Assembly: GCF_022374895.2 (NCBI RefSeq)
Contig: NZ_CP092423.2
Span: 2,790,001 to 2,854,000 of the forward strand
Source: Mycobacterium lentiflavum
GTDB lineage: Bacteria; Actinomycetota; Actinomycetes; Mycobacteriales; Mycobacteriaceae
Direction of reading: 5' to 3'
DNA length: 64,000 nt
How positions within the stretch are numbered: the stretch's first letter is position 1; each line of letters starts with the position of its first letter. The notes beneath the pieces are model-generated. The model searched no databases and was not told the DNA's origin. It was given only the letters and a program-made list of their open reading frames with translations. The position numbers and the translations under genes were made by a program. This document shows, piece by piece, positions 16,201-24,123 of the stretch.

Positions 16201-18909
16201 GTGAGCCGAGCAGCCCCACCTGTGCTGACCGTGCGGTACGAGGGATCCGAAAGGACCTTTGCACCCGGCAACGATGTGGTCATCGGGCGTGACTTGCGGG
16301 CGGACGTCCGCGTTGCGCATCCGTTGATTTCCCGAATACACCTGGTGCTGCGCTTCGATCAGGGCCGGTGGATCGCCATCGACAACGGCAGCCTCAACGG
16401 TTTGTACGTCAACAATCGCCGGGTCCCGGCCGTCGACATCCAGGACGGTCAACGGGTCAACATCGGCAACCCGGACGGGCCGACGGTGACCTTCGAGGTC
16501 GGGCGCCATCAGGGTCTGGCGGGAACGCCACCACTAACGACGTCGATCCCTATCGTCAACCCGCTTGCCGGGCCGGCGGATCCGCGGCTGGCCCAGGGCC
16601 GCCCACCGACCGGTTCGCTGTCGCAGGGACTGCCGCCGCAGCCACCGGCGAGCCCGTCACGGCCAATGCCGACACATCAGACCCCGCCATCGCAAGCCGG
16701 CCCGCCATCGGGGCCCCTTCCGACATACCCGACCGGCGCGCAACCGAGCCACGCGTCCGGTCCGGTGCAACAGCACCACCCGACCGGCACCCAACCCGCC
16801 GGCCCGGCCAGCGGACCGATGTCGTCACCGCACATTTACCGGCCACAGCCGGCCCAGGTTCCGCCGGCCGCGCCGGTCGATCCTCCGACCGCCCTGACGG
16901 GCCGCGTCGGTGGCGGCGACAGCTCGAACCTGGCGACCTCGATGATGAAGATCCTGCGGCCGGGCAAGGCGGGCGTCGACGCGCCGGGCGCGATCAAGAT
17001 CGGCCGTGCCAACGACAACGACATCGTCATTCCCGAGGTCCTGGCCTCGCGGCACCACGCGACATTGATCCCGACGCCGACGGGCACCGAGATCCATGAC
17101 AACCGCAGCATCAACGGCACCTTCGTCAATGGTCAGCGTGTCGACTCCGCGTTGCTGAAGGACGGCGACGTCGTCACGATCGGCAACATCGACCTGGTGT
17201 TCGCCGGCGGCACGCTGGCCCGCCGGGACGCCGACACCGCGGCGCAGACCCGCCTCGGCGGTCTGGATGTGCGCGGGGTGACCTGGACGATCGAAAACAA
17301 CAAGACACTGCTCGACGACATTTCGTTGGGCGCCAGTCCCGGAACGCTCACCGCGGTGATCGGTCCGTCCGGCGCGGGCAAGTCGACCTTCGCGCGGCTG
17401 GTCGCCGGATACACCCACCCCACGAACGGCACGGTCGCGTTCGAGGGCCACAACGTTCACGCCGAATACGCCTCACTGCGCAGCAGGATCGGGATGGTGC
17501 CGCAAGACGACGTGGTCCACGGTCAGCTGACCGTGGAGCAGGCGCTGGGCTACGCGGCCGAGCTCCGGCTGCCGCCCGACACCACCAAGGCCGACCGTGA
17601 GCAAGTGGTGGCCCGGGTGCTCGAGGAGCTCGAGATGACCCAGCACCTGCACACCCGGGTCGACAAGCTGTCCGGTGGTCAGCGCAAGCGCGCTTCGGTG
17701 GCGCTGGAGTTGCTGACGGGGCCATCGCTGCTGATCCTCGACGAGCCGACGTCCGGCCTGGACCCGGCGCTGGACCGGCAGGTCATGACGATGCTGCGGC
17801 AGTTGGCCGACGCCGGTCGGGTGGTGCTCGTGGTCACCCACTCGCTGACCTACCTGGACGTCTGCGACCAGGTACTGCTGCTGGCTCCCGGCGGCAAGAC
17901 CGCGTTCTGCGGCCCACCCGCGCAAATCGGTCCGGCCATGGGGACGACGAACTGGGCCGACATCTTCAGTTCGGTTGCCGGTGATCCCGACGCGGCCAAG
18001 GCGAAATACCTGGCGCGGACCGGGCCGCCGCCACCGCCGCCGCCGGCGGAGAAGCCGGCCGAGATCGGCGATCCGTCGCACACCAGCCTGCTGCGGCAGT
18101 TCTCCACGATCGCGCGGCGCCAGATCCGGTTGATCGTCTCCGACCGCGGCTATTTCATCTTCCTGGCGTTGCTGCCGTTCATCATGGGTTCGCTGTCGAT
18201 GTCGGTGCCGGGCAACGTCGGCTTCGGCATTCCGAACCCGGTGGGCGACGCTCCCACCGAGCCCGGGCAGATCCTGGTGCTGCTGAATGTCGGGGCGGTG
18301 TTCATGGGGACCGCGTTGACGATCCGAGATCTCATCGGCGAGCGCGCCATCTTCCTGCGAGAACAGGCGGTCGGCCTGTCCACCACCGCCTATTTGTTGG
18401 CGAAGGTCTGCGTCTACACCGTGTTCGCGATCGTGCAGTCGGGCATCGTCACCGTGATCACGCTGCTGGGCAAGGGCGGTCCCACCCGGGGTGCTGCGGC
18501 GCTGGGGAAGGCGCCGCTGGAGCTTTTCGTCGACGTCGCCGCGACCACCGTCGCCTCGGCGATGCTCGGGTTGGCTCTGTCGGCGATCGCCAAGTCCAAC
18601 GATCAGATCATGCCCCTGCTGGTGGTCGCGGTCATGTCGCAGCTGGTGTTCTCGGGCGGCATGATTCCGGTCACCGGCCGCATCGGACTCGACCAGATGT
18701 CCTGGGCCACCCCGGCACGATGGGGTTTCGCGGCATCGGCGTCGACCGTCGACCTGACCAAGTTGGAACCCGGTCCTCAGGTCCCGAAGGACGCGCTGTG
18801 GCATCACAATGCCGGAACGTGGTGGTTCAACTTCGGCATGCTGATCGCAATCAGCACGTTCTATCTGAGCTTCGTGCGCTGGAAGATTCGCCTCAAAGGT
18901 GGGCGCTGA
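16201..18909 (+). CDS. FHA-domain ABC exporter, ortholog of Rv1747
   Basis: A 902-residue half-transporter. FHA1 spans residues 1-100 (GRD 29-31, S44, H47, 'NGSLNGLYVNN'); a proline-rich linker runs to about 240; FHA2 follows (IGR at about 265, 'SRHH', 'NRSINGTFVN'); then an ABC ATPase (Walker A GPSGAGKS about 388, signature LSGGQ about 490, Walker B LLILDEP about 510) and an ABC2-type membrane domain with six helices from about 640. Known: in M. tuberculosis, Rv1747 (865 aa) is a growth-supporting exporter whose linker threonines are phosphorylated by PknF, letting the FHA domains drive clustering; it has been linked to PIM export. The GTG start follows GGGGCTC. Here no pknF gene is adjacent, unlike in M. 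tuberculosis. Confidence 0.95.
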   Translation: MSRAAPPVLTVRYEGSERTFAPGNDVVIGRDLRADVRVAHPLISRIHLVLRFDQGRWIAIDNGSLNGLYVNNRRVPAVDIQDGQRVNIGNPDGPTVTFEVGRHQGLAGTPPLTTSIPIVNPLAGPADPRLAQGRPPTGSLSQGLPPQPPASPSRPMPTHQTPPSQAGPPSGPLPTYPTGAQPSHASGPVQQHHPTGTQPAGPASGPMSSPHIYRPQPAQVPPAAPVDPPTALTGRVGGGDSSNLATSMMKILRPGKAGVDAPGAIKIGRANDNDIVIPEVLASRHHATLIPTPTGTEIHDNRSINGTFVNGQRVDSALLKDGDVVTIGNIDLVFAGGTLARRDADTAAQTRLGGLDVRGVTWTIENNKTLLDDISLGASPGTLTAVIGPSGAGKSTFARLVAGYTHPTNGTVAFEGHNVHAEYASLRSRIGMVPQDDVVHGQLTVEQALGYAAELRLPPDTTKADREQVVARVLEELEMTQHLHTRVDKLSGGQRKRASVALELLTGPSLLILDEPTSGLDPALDRQVMTMLRQLADAGRVVLVVTHSLTYLDVCDQVLLLAPGGKTAFCGPPAQIGPAMGTTNWADIFSSVAGDPDAAKAKYLARTGPPPPPPPAEKPAEIGDPSHTSLLRQFSTIARRQIRLIVSDRGYFIFLALLPFIMGSLSMSVPGNVGFGIPNPVGDAPTEPGQILVLLNVGAVFMGTALTIRDLIGERAIFLREQAVGLSTTAYLLAKVCVYTVFAIVQSGIVTVITLLGKGGPTRGAAALGKAPLELFVDVAATTVASAMLGLALSAIAKSNDQIMPLLVVAVMSQLVFSGGMIPVTGRIGLDQMSWATPARWGFAASASTVDLTKLEPGPQVPKDALWHHNAGTWWFNFGMLIAISTFYLSFVRWKIRLKGGR

Positions 18910-18942
18910 CCACGACCCGGCGGGCGGCGATGCCAGTACTGG

Positions 18943-19107
18943 CTAGGCTCCCTTGCGGACCGTCTGCAGGGACGCGGCGTGCATCCGATCTGACAGCTCA
19001 AGGAGATCGTGCTCGCCGATGCCCTGGGGCAGGGTGTACGCCAGCCGACGCAATTCAACGGCGTAGTCGCGCAACTCCTGGCGGAGGCGCGTCTCCATAG
19101 TCGGCAT
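18943..19107 (-). CDS. Small hypothetical protein (54 aa)
   Basis: It runs 'MPTMETRLRQELRDYAVELR' to 'MHAASLQTVRKGA', an amphipathic, charged, probably helical protein. ATG at 19107 has GGGAGAAG about 4 bases upstream. The frame extends 13 codons further up without a ribosome site. I do not recognise it. It converges with the Rv1747-type gene; a 12-bp palindrome GCCAGTACTGGC lies between the two stops. The 130 bases up to the next gene hold nothing else I can support. Confidence 0.55.
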   Translation of the reverse strand: MPTMETRLRQELRDYAVELRRLAYTLPQGIGEHDLLELSDRMHAASLQTVRKGA

Positions 19108-19238
19108 GACTTCTCCCGATCTTCGATCCGCCAATTTCAAGATCATCGCAGGCCGGCCCTATTTCTGCGACGCGGCCGACGGGTTTTAACGGGAGTTTGA
19201 CAGCGTATTTACAGAACGACCATCTCGGTGGACGGCGG

Positions 19239-20063
19239 TCACGGGTGTGCGGCAACGAATGTCTCGTTTGGAACACCCGCGGCGAGCCCGGCGACGTCGA
19301 ATGGCGCGTCGAGGCGGGCGTGCAGTTGTTCTCGATCGGTGAGAAGGCTGATCTCGGCGGTCTGACGGGCGATCAGTCGCCCGAAAGTCGGGTAAAGCCA
19401 ACGCATTACGGCTCGCTCCGTGTTGCTGCAACGCGCCGCGCAATAACCGACATGGCCCAGCTCGTCGGTCAGGATCTCGGTGTAGAGGCGTTCGATTCGC
19501 GCGGCGACGTCTGGCTCGTCGGCGAACAATTCGACGCCGACGCGGCGTAGTTCGTCGAACATGATGCAGCCCGCCATTTCTGCGGCGCCGACGAACGGGA
19601 ACCCGAACCGCTCGGGCAGAAACACTTCCATCTTGACGAATTGGCGCATCACGAACGGCGGCACCACCACCTGGAACGGCAGACCGAAAATGTCGAGCAC
19701 GTAGGCCAATAGCCGGGTGTGGTAGTGCTCCTCGAGCGCGAGGTAGATCCGCTCGGGCGGCTCGTCCTCGCCGCCGATGCGCCCGTAGGTGTCGCCGAGG
19801 TCCACGCCGAACCGCTCGGCCTGGTTCAGCTTCGCGGTGGCCAACAGGAACAGCATCTCCCGTGACAAGCCCGGTTCGGGCCGGCGGCGGCGCAGGTTCC
19901 GCAGAAACACCTGCCGATCGATTGGACGAGCCGAACGCACCGGGTCGACTTCCAATGACGTGAAGAAGTCTTCACGGTTTCCCAGCCGACGATGCAGCAG
20001 GTCGGCGTCGCCGTCCCGGTGCGCGAGGTAGTCCCGGTAACCGTCGATACCTGTGCCGGTCAT
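19239..20063 (-). CDS. Ferritin-like diiron protein, uncharacterised
   Basis: A 274-residue helical protein with two iron-carboxylate motifs: E112-x2-H115 in 'EEHYH' and E201-x2-H204 in 'DELGH', plus candidate bridging acids E162, E171 and E196. This spacing fits a four-helix-bundle diiron oxidase or oxygenase. It could resemble AurF-type N-oxygenases or other ferritin-like proteins, but I cannot assign a family firmly. No transmembrane segment is evident. Its ATG overlaps the TetR stop (ATGA), so the regulator and this protein form a tight pair, which suggests a stress or xenobiotic response or local oxidation of a pathway compound. Confidence 0.7.
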   Translation of the reverse strand: MTGTGIDGYRDYLAHRDGDADLLHRRLGNREDFFTSLEVDPVRSARPIDRQVFLRNLRRRRPEPGLSREMLFLLATAKLNQAERFGVDLGDTYGRIGGEDEPPERIYLALEEHYHTRLLAYVLDIFGLPFQVVVPPFVMRQFVKMEVFLPERFGFPFVGAAEMAGCIMFDELRRVGVELFADEPDVAARIERLYTEILTDELGHVGYCAARCSNTERAVMRWLYPTFGRLIARQTAEISLLTDREQLHARLDAPFDVAGLAAGVPNETFVAAHP

Positions 20064-20677
20064 ATTGGCTCCATTCCTTTGACGATCGTTTTGACGAAGC
20101 GGTCTAACAGCCCGGCACGCGTCTTCGACGCTCCGCCGGTGACTAACAGGGCGAACAGGCCGGTCAAAAAGATCACCCCGAGCTCGTCGGCGTTGGCATC
20201 CGACGACACCTGTCGCGCGGATTGGGCTTGCTTGATTGCGGCGATGACGAATTCGGCCAACGGATGCTCAGCGGTCTCATCCTCGATGGGGCGGGTCGCG
20301 GAGAAGTGCAATCCCAACATGTCCCTGAAGACCACTGGGCCGAGCCGTTCTTCGGCGGCGAGCACCTGACGTATCAGCAGCTGCAGCATTGACGACAGGT
20401 CGCCGGCCCCGCTCGTCTTGGCGGCGAGTTTGGCCACGATTTTGGTTTCTTCGGCCCGCTCCAGCTCGACGAGGATGTGCTCTTTGGTCGGAAAGTGGAA
20501 GTAGAAGGTGCCCCGCGCGACCCCGGTGGCCGCGGCGATGGCCGCGACGTCGGTACCCGCCAATCCGGATCGCCCGATCTCGGCGACCGCAGCATCGAAA
20601 AGACGCGCGCGCGTTTGGAGTCGCTGCGCCTCACGACCGACCGGGGTAGTCCGGGAGGCCGGTGTCGTCGACGGCAT
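20060..20677 (-). CDS. TetR-family transcriptional regulator
   Basis: A 205-residue regulator. The N-terminal helix-turn-helix, 'ARLFDAAVAEIGRSGLAGTD' and 'AAATGVARGTFYFHFPTKEHIL', is classic TetR; the C-terminal ligand domain is helical. ATG at 20677 is chosen (an upstream TTG at 20713 would run through the palindrome). The gene is coupled by ATGA to the diiron gene and divergent from the acyl-CoA dehydrogenase operon at 20867. A 37-bp imperfect palindrome starts 18 bases upstream of the ATG. Inference: it represses itself and the divergent nine-ORF array, released by a CoA thioester or other pathway intermediate, as with KstR-type regulators. Confidence 0.9.
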   Translation of the reverse strand: MPSTTPASRTTPVGREAQRLQTRARLFDAAVAEIGRSGLAGTDVAAIAAATGVARGTFYFHFPTKEHILVELERAEETKIVAKLAAKTSGAGDLSSMLQLLIRQVLAAEERLGPVVFRDMLGLHFSATRPIEDETAEHPLAEFVIAAIKQAQSARQVSSDANADELGVIFLTGLFALLVTGGASKTRAGLLDRFVKTIVKGMEPI

Positions 20678-20694
20678 GGCAGGAAACGTACGGG

Positions 20695-20731
20695 TTTCAC
20701 TGGCGGGTGTCAATGACGGCTGTCAGCGAAA
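20695..20731. promoter_or_regulatory. 37-bp imperfect palindrome, probable TetR operator
   Basis: It is centred on base 20713: inner arms GTCA/TGAC flank the centre, outer arms TTTCACTG and CAGCGAAA mirror each other with one mismatch, and overall 13 of 18 positions are symmetrical. It lies between the divergent TetR gene (ATG 20677) and the FadE gene (ATG 20867), where a shared operator would be expected. Binding by the adjacent TetR is inference. Confidence 0.6.
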
Positions 20732-20866
20732 CTTCATGACGCAGTCCGCGGGGCGGACCAAGCCCGGCCCGGGCGTAACCTCTGTGCGAAATGGCGGTCG
20801 AAATCTCGCAGCGGCGTTACGCTGACGCGGCCAGAAGAAGGGGTCGAAAGGGTGAGGTGGGCCGGA

Positions 20867-22057
20867 ATGGATTTCGAACTCGACGCCGGGCAGTACGCGT
20901 GGCTGACCGAGGTTCGCGAATTCCTTTCCGAGAACGTCACCCCGGAATTGAGGGCCGAACTGGCCGAGCACGATCTCGAATTGCCCAACGGCGAGGTGGC
21001 CCGTTTTCGCCGCAAGATCGGTGCCAAGGGTTGGTTCGGACTGAACTGGCCGCGTGAGTACGGCGGTCTCGCCGGACAGGGAGGCCTCGGCGCGGTGCAT
21101 CAACATCTGCTGATGAGCGAATTCGAATACGCCGGCGTGCCCGGGCCCGATCTCACGGTCACGTCGGTAGCGCCGATGATCATGCGGCACGGCACCGAGC
21201 AGAACAAGACCGAATGGCTTCCGATGATCGCCAAGGGCGAAATGATCTGCGCCGTCGGCTATTCCGAGGCCGAGGCCGGAACGGACCTGGCTAGCCTGCG
21301 GACTCGGGCGACGCGAGATGGCGACCATTGGGTGATCAACGGCAGCAAGATCTGGAACAGCGGGGCGCAGCGCGCCACCCACGAGTGGCTCTGTGTGCGA
21401 ACGGATCCGAACGGTGTGCGCCATCGCGGGATTTCGGTCATCATCGTGCCTATCGACAGCCCGGGGGTCTCGATCCGGCCGCTGTACGCGTGGTCGGGCT
21501 ACCGCACCAACGAGGTCCATTTCGACGATGTGCGGGTCCCTGTCTCGAACCTGATCGGAGAGGTCAACCGCGGCTGGACTTACATCACCGGCGCGCTCGA
21601 TCTGGAACGCGGAGCGCTGACCAATGCCGGCGATCTGCGTCGGGCGGTGGACGAGTTATGCGACCTGGCCCGCCGCCCGCGACGCGACGGTTCGGTGCCC
21701 GCCGACGATGCGGGCCTGCGGCGCCGGCTGGCGCAGGCCGAGGCCGACGTCGAGGTGGCGACGTTGACGGGTTACGAGGCCTCCTCGATCCTGGACAGCG
21801 GCGTGATTCCCACCGTCGAGGTCAGCGTCGAGAAGATCTTCACCAGTGAACTGCGGCAGCGTATCGCCGATCTGGCGCTCGATCTGCTCGGCCCCGACGG
21901 ACTGCTCGCCCATCGCAACGAAAGCGCCCCTCTGGCAGGCAAATTCGAGCGGCTGTATCGGGCCGCTCCATTGATGCGCTTCGGTGGCGGCACCAACGAG
22001 GTGCTCCGTGATGTGATCGCCCAGCGTGGCCATGGAATGCCGTCCTATGGGCGGTGA
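20867..22057 (+). CDS. Acyl-CoA dehydrogenase (FadE29-like subunit)
   Basis: A 396-residue acyl-CoA dehydrogenase: 'FGLNWPREYGGLAGQGG', the substrate/FAD loop 'GYSEAEAGTDLASLRTRA', 'WVINGSKIWNSGA' and C-terminal 'FGGGTNEVLRDVIAQRGHG'. It is followed 3 bases later by a second, shorter dehydrogenase. In steroid-degrading actinobacteria such adjacent pairs (FadE28-FadE29 and others) make alpha2beta2 enzymes with shared FAD sites that act on bulky CoA side chains; this order fits. ATG at 20867 is preferred to GTG 20852 because GTGAGGTGG then serves as ribosome site. It is the first gene of the array to 29102, divergent from TetR. The substrate is inferred only by analogy. Confidence 0.9.
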   Translation: MDFELDAGQYAWLTEVREFLSENVTPELRAELAEHDLELPNGEVARFRRKIGAKGWFGLNWPREYGGLAGQGGLGAVHQHLLMSEFEYAGVPGPDLTVTSVAPMIMRHGTEQNKTEWLPMIAKGEMICAVGYSEAEAGTDLASLRTRATRDGDHWVINGSKIWNSGAQRATHEWLCVRTDPNGVRHRGISVIIVPIDSPGVSIRPLYAWSGYRTNEVHFDDVRVPVSNLIGEVNRGWTYITGALDLERGALTNAGDLRRAVDELCDLARRPRRDGSVPADDAGLRRRLAQAEADVEVATLTGYEASSILDSGVIPTVEVSVEKIFTSELRQRIADLALDLLGPDGLLAHRNESAPLAGKFERLYRAAPLMRFGGGTNEVLRDVIAQRGHGMPSYGR

Positions 22058-22060
22058 GGC

Positions 22061-23182
22061 GTGAAAGCGATCCCCACCGCTGAACAGCGCGATTTCGCCT
22101 CGTCGGTGCGCGCCCTGCTGGCCGCGGAGTGCCCGGTGAGTCTGGTGCGTGCACTCGCTGAACCGGGCGCCGACCGAAGCACCCCGGCGCTGTGGAACAC
22201 CCTGGCCGACGCCGGTGTGTTCGGGCTCGCCGTCGCCGAGGAGTACGGCGGGTCGGGTGGCTCGCTGGACGACCTCGCCGTGTTCTATACCGAGGCCGGC
22301 CGCGGCCTGTGCCCCACGGCAGTGCACAGCACCATCGCGGCGGCGCTGGCGATCGACCAGCTCGGTTCGTCGGACGTCAAGGCCGCGTGGCTGCCGGGTC
22401 TGGCAGGCGGGAAGGTCCGCGGCACGACGGCGTTGTGGAATGTCGCCGACGCCTCGGATATTTCGCCTAAGCTGCATGCGGATTCGGGCTCATCCGGCTG
22501 GCGGCTCAACGGAATAGCCGACTATGTCGCCGACGCCGACGTCGCGGACCTGATCGTGGTGTCAGCCTCGGCGGGCGGGCGCACGCTGGTCTTCGCCGTT
22601 GCCGCCCGCGCGACCGGGGTGAGCATGGAGCCGCTGGCCATGGCAGGCGGATACCGGGCGTTCACGGTCCGGTTCGACGATGTGACGGTCGGCGCCGAAG
22701 CGCTGCTCGACGCTGACCCACCGGATCGGACCGCGTTGCGCCGCTTGGCCAATGCGGCGGTGTCGTTGGTATCACTTGACCTGGTCGGGGTCGGTCAGGC
22801 GGTGCTGGACCGCACCGTCGAGTACACCAAGCTGCGTCATCAGTTCGGCCGTCCGATCGCCTCGTTCCAGGCGGCACAGCATCTGATCGCCAACATGCAC
22901 ATTGCCTTGGCGGCGGCGCGATTGGCCGCGCATTCCGCCGTCTTCTGGATCGGGCGAGGACAGCCGGCGACCCGCCAAACCGCCATTGCGCGTATGCATT
23001 CCGCGACAGCGGCCCGGCGGGTCACGCTGGATGCGCATCAGCTGCACGGCGGGATCGGTTACGTGACCGAAACCGATCTGCACTTGTGGACCGAGCGGGC
23101 AAGGCTCGGTTCAACTCTCGGCGGTGGGGCAGAAGTCGCCGCGGTCTGGCTGGAGGAAACGTTGGAGGAAACCCGTGAGTGA
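22061..23182 (+). CDS. Acyl-CoA dehydrogenase (FadE28-like partner subunit)
   Basis: A 373-residue acyl-CoA dehydrogenase, shorter and more divergent than the one before it: 'GLAVAEEYGGSGGSLDDLAVFYTEAGR', 'YTKLRHQFGRPIASFQAAQHLIANMHI' and 'DAHQLHGGIGYVTETDLHLWTERA'. The middle domain lacks the usual 'TEpxaGSD' loop, as in the smaller subunit of heteromeric dehydrogenases such as FadE28. GTG at 22061 lies 3 bases after the upstream stop. The end overlaps the next gene by 8 bases. Inference: obligate partner of the 20867 product. Confidence 0.88.
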   Translation: MKAIPTAEQRDFASSVRALLAAECPVSLVRALAEPGADRSTPALWNTLADAGVFGLAVAEEYGGSGGSLDDLAVFYTEAGRGLCPTAVHSTIAAALAIDQLGSSDVKAAWLPGLAGGKVRGTTALWNVADASDISPKLHADSGSSGWRLNGIADYVADADVADLIVVSASAGGRTLVFAVAARATGVSMEPLAMAGGYRAFTVRFDDVTVGAEALLDADPPDRTALRRLANAAVSLVSLDLVGVGQAVLDRTVEYTKLRHQFGRPIASFQAAQHLIANMHIALAAARLAAHSAVFWIGRGQPATRQTAIARMHSATAARRVTLDAHQLHGGIGYVTETDLHLWTERARLGSTLGGGAEVAAVWLEETLEETRE

Positions 23183-23675
23183 GGACACCCTGATCGACGC
23201 CGAGTCGGCGTCGCGCGTGGGTACCGTCGCCGCGACCGCGACCGGCGAGGTGAATCGGCGTGATTGGCAGCGGTGGGCGGCGGCGGTCGGTGACCACAAT
23301 CCGCTGTACTTCGATCCGGACTACGCCCGCGCCAACGGCTTTCGCGACATCGTTTGCCCGCCGCTGTATCTGCAGTACGCGGTGCTCGGCGTCGCGCGAC
23401 TCGATTCGTTGCGGCCGGACGGTTCCTCGGGTGCGGTTTCGGGAAGTCTCGCGTTTCCACGTGCTCCCAAACGGATGGCCGGTGGTGAGAGCTTCACCTT
23501 TCATCTGCCGTCCTATCACCGCGACGAGATCGAAATGGTGCGCACCGTCGAGTCCATCGTCGAAAAGCGCGGTCGCTCCGGCAAATTCGTGTTGGTCACC
23601 TGGCGCACGGTGTACCACAACCAGCACAACGAGCTGGTCGCCGAAGCGTCGACGTCGATGATCGCCCGACCCTAG
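23175..23675 (+). CDS. MaoC-like hydratase/dehydratase subunit (FAS1-type N-terminal hot-dog)
   Basis: A 166-residue single hot-dog protein. The hydratase loop reads 'VGDHNPLYFDPDYAR': Asp40 and Asn42 are in place but the catalytic His position is Tyr45. The remainder ('FRDIVCPPLYLQYAVLG', 'GESFTFHL') fits the FAS1-like dehydratase N-terminal family found in heteromeric MaoC enzymes such as HadA or ChsH2. GTG at 23175 has GGAGG 6 bases upstream and overlaps the FadE stop. The next gene is a second MaoC protein carrying the missing His. Inference: the two form one enoyl-CoA hydratase for a bulky substrate. Confidence 0.85.
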   Translation: MSEDTLIDAESASRVGTVAATATGEVNRRDWQRWAAAVGDHNPLYFDPDYARANGFRDIVCPPLYLQYAVLGVARLDSLRPDGSSGAVSGSLAFPRAPKRMAGGESFTFHLPSYHRDEIEMVRTVESIVEKRGRSGKFVLVTWRTVYHNQHNELVAEASTSMIARP

Positions 23676-23682
23676 GAACGTG

Positions 23683-24123
23683 ATGACTGCACAGGTCTTT
23701 TACGACGACGTCGCTGTGGGCGACCAGATCCCCACGCTGACCGTCACCGCCGACGAGACGCAGCTGTTCTTCTTCAGCGCCGCCACCTACAACGGTCACC
23801 GCATCCACTACGACAAGGGGTGGGCCCGCGACGTGGAGGGGTACGACAACGTGTTGGTGCACGGTCCGCTTCAGGCGGCGCTGCTGGCCCGCGCGCTCGG
23901 CGACTGGATCGGCGGTCGTGGTCGTCTGGTCTCCTTCTCGGTGCAAAACCGGGCGACCGCGTTGCCCGGTGAGTCGCTGACGTTCGGCGGGGTGGTCACC
24001 GGCAAGCGCCTGACGGACGGTGCCGGGCTGGTGGATCTCGAGATCGGCGGCCGCCGCGACGACACCGTGCTGATGCCCGGCACCGCGACGGTTCAGCTGC
24101 CGCTGCGCGGAACGCCGTCGTGA
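23683..24123 (+). CDS. MaoC-like hydratase/dehydratase subunit
   Basis: A 146-residue hot-dog protein. The loop reads 'YNGHRIHYDKGWARDVEGYDNVLVHGPL', the form seen in FAS1-type/HTD2 and mesaconyl-CoA hydratase relatives, with His42 at the catalytic position but Asn37 where R-hydratases have Asp. Together with the previous protein (Asp40, Tyr45) the two loops complement each other. ATG at 23683 has AGGAAC upstream; a GTG three bases earlier is possible. The stop overlaps the next start in GTGA. Inference: second subunit of a heteromeric hydratase equivalent to ChsH1-ChsH2. Confidence 0.87.
   Translation: MTAQVFYDDVAVGDQIPTLTVTADETQLFFFSAATYNGHRIHYDKGWARDVEGYDNVLVHGPLQAALLARALGDWIGGRGRLVSFSVQNRATALPGESLTFGGVVTGKRLTDGAGLVDLEIGGRRDDTVLMPGTATVQLPLRGTPS

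Noticed and set aside
18932..18943. GCCAGTACTGGC palindrome between convergent stops
   Set aside because: With no spacer it gives at best a 4-bp hairpin; too weak to call a terminator.
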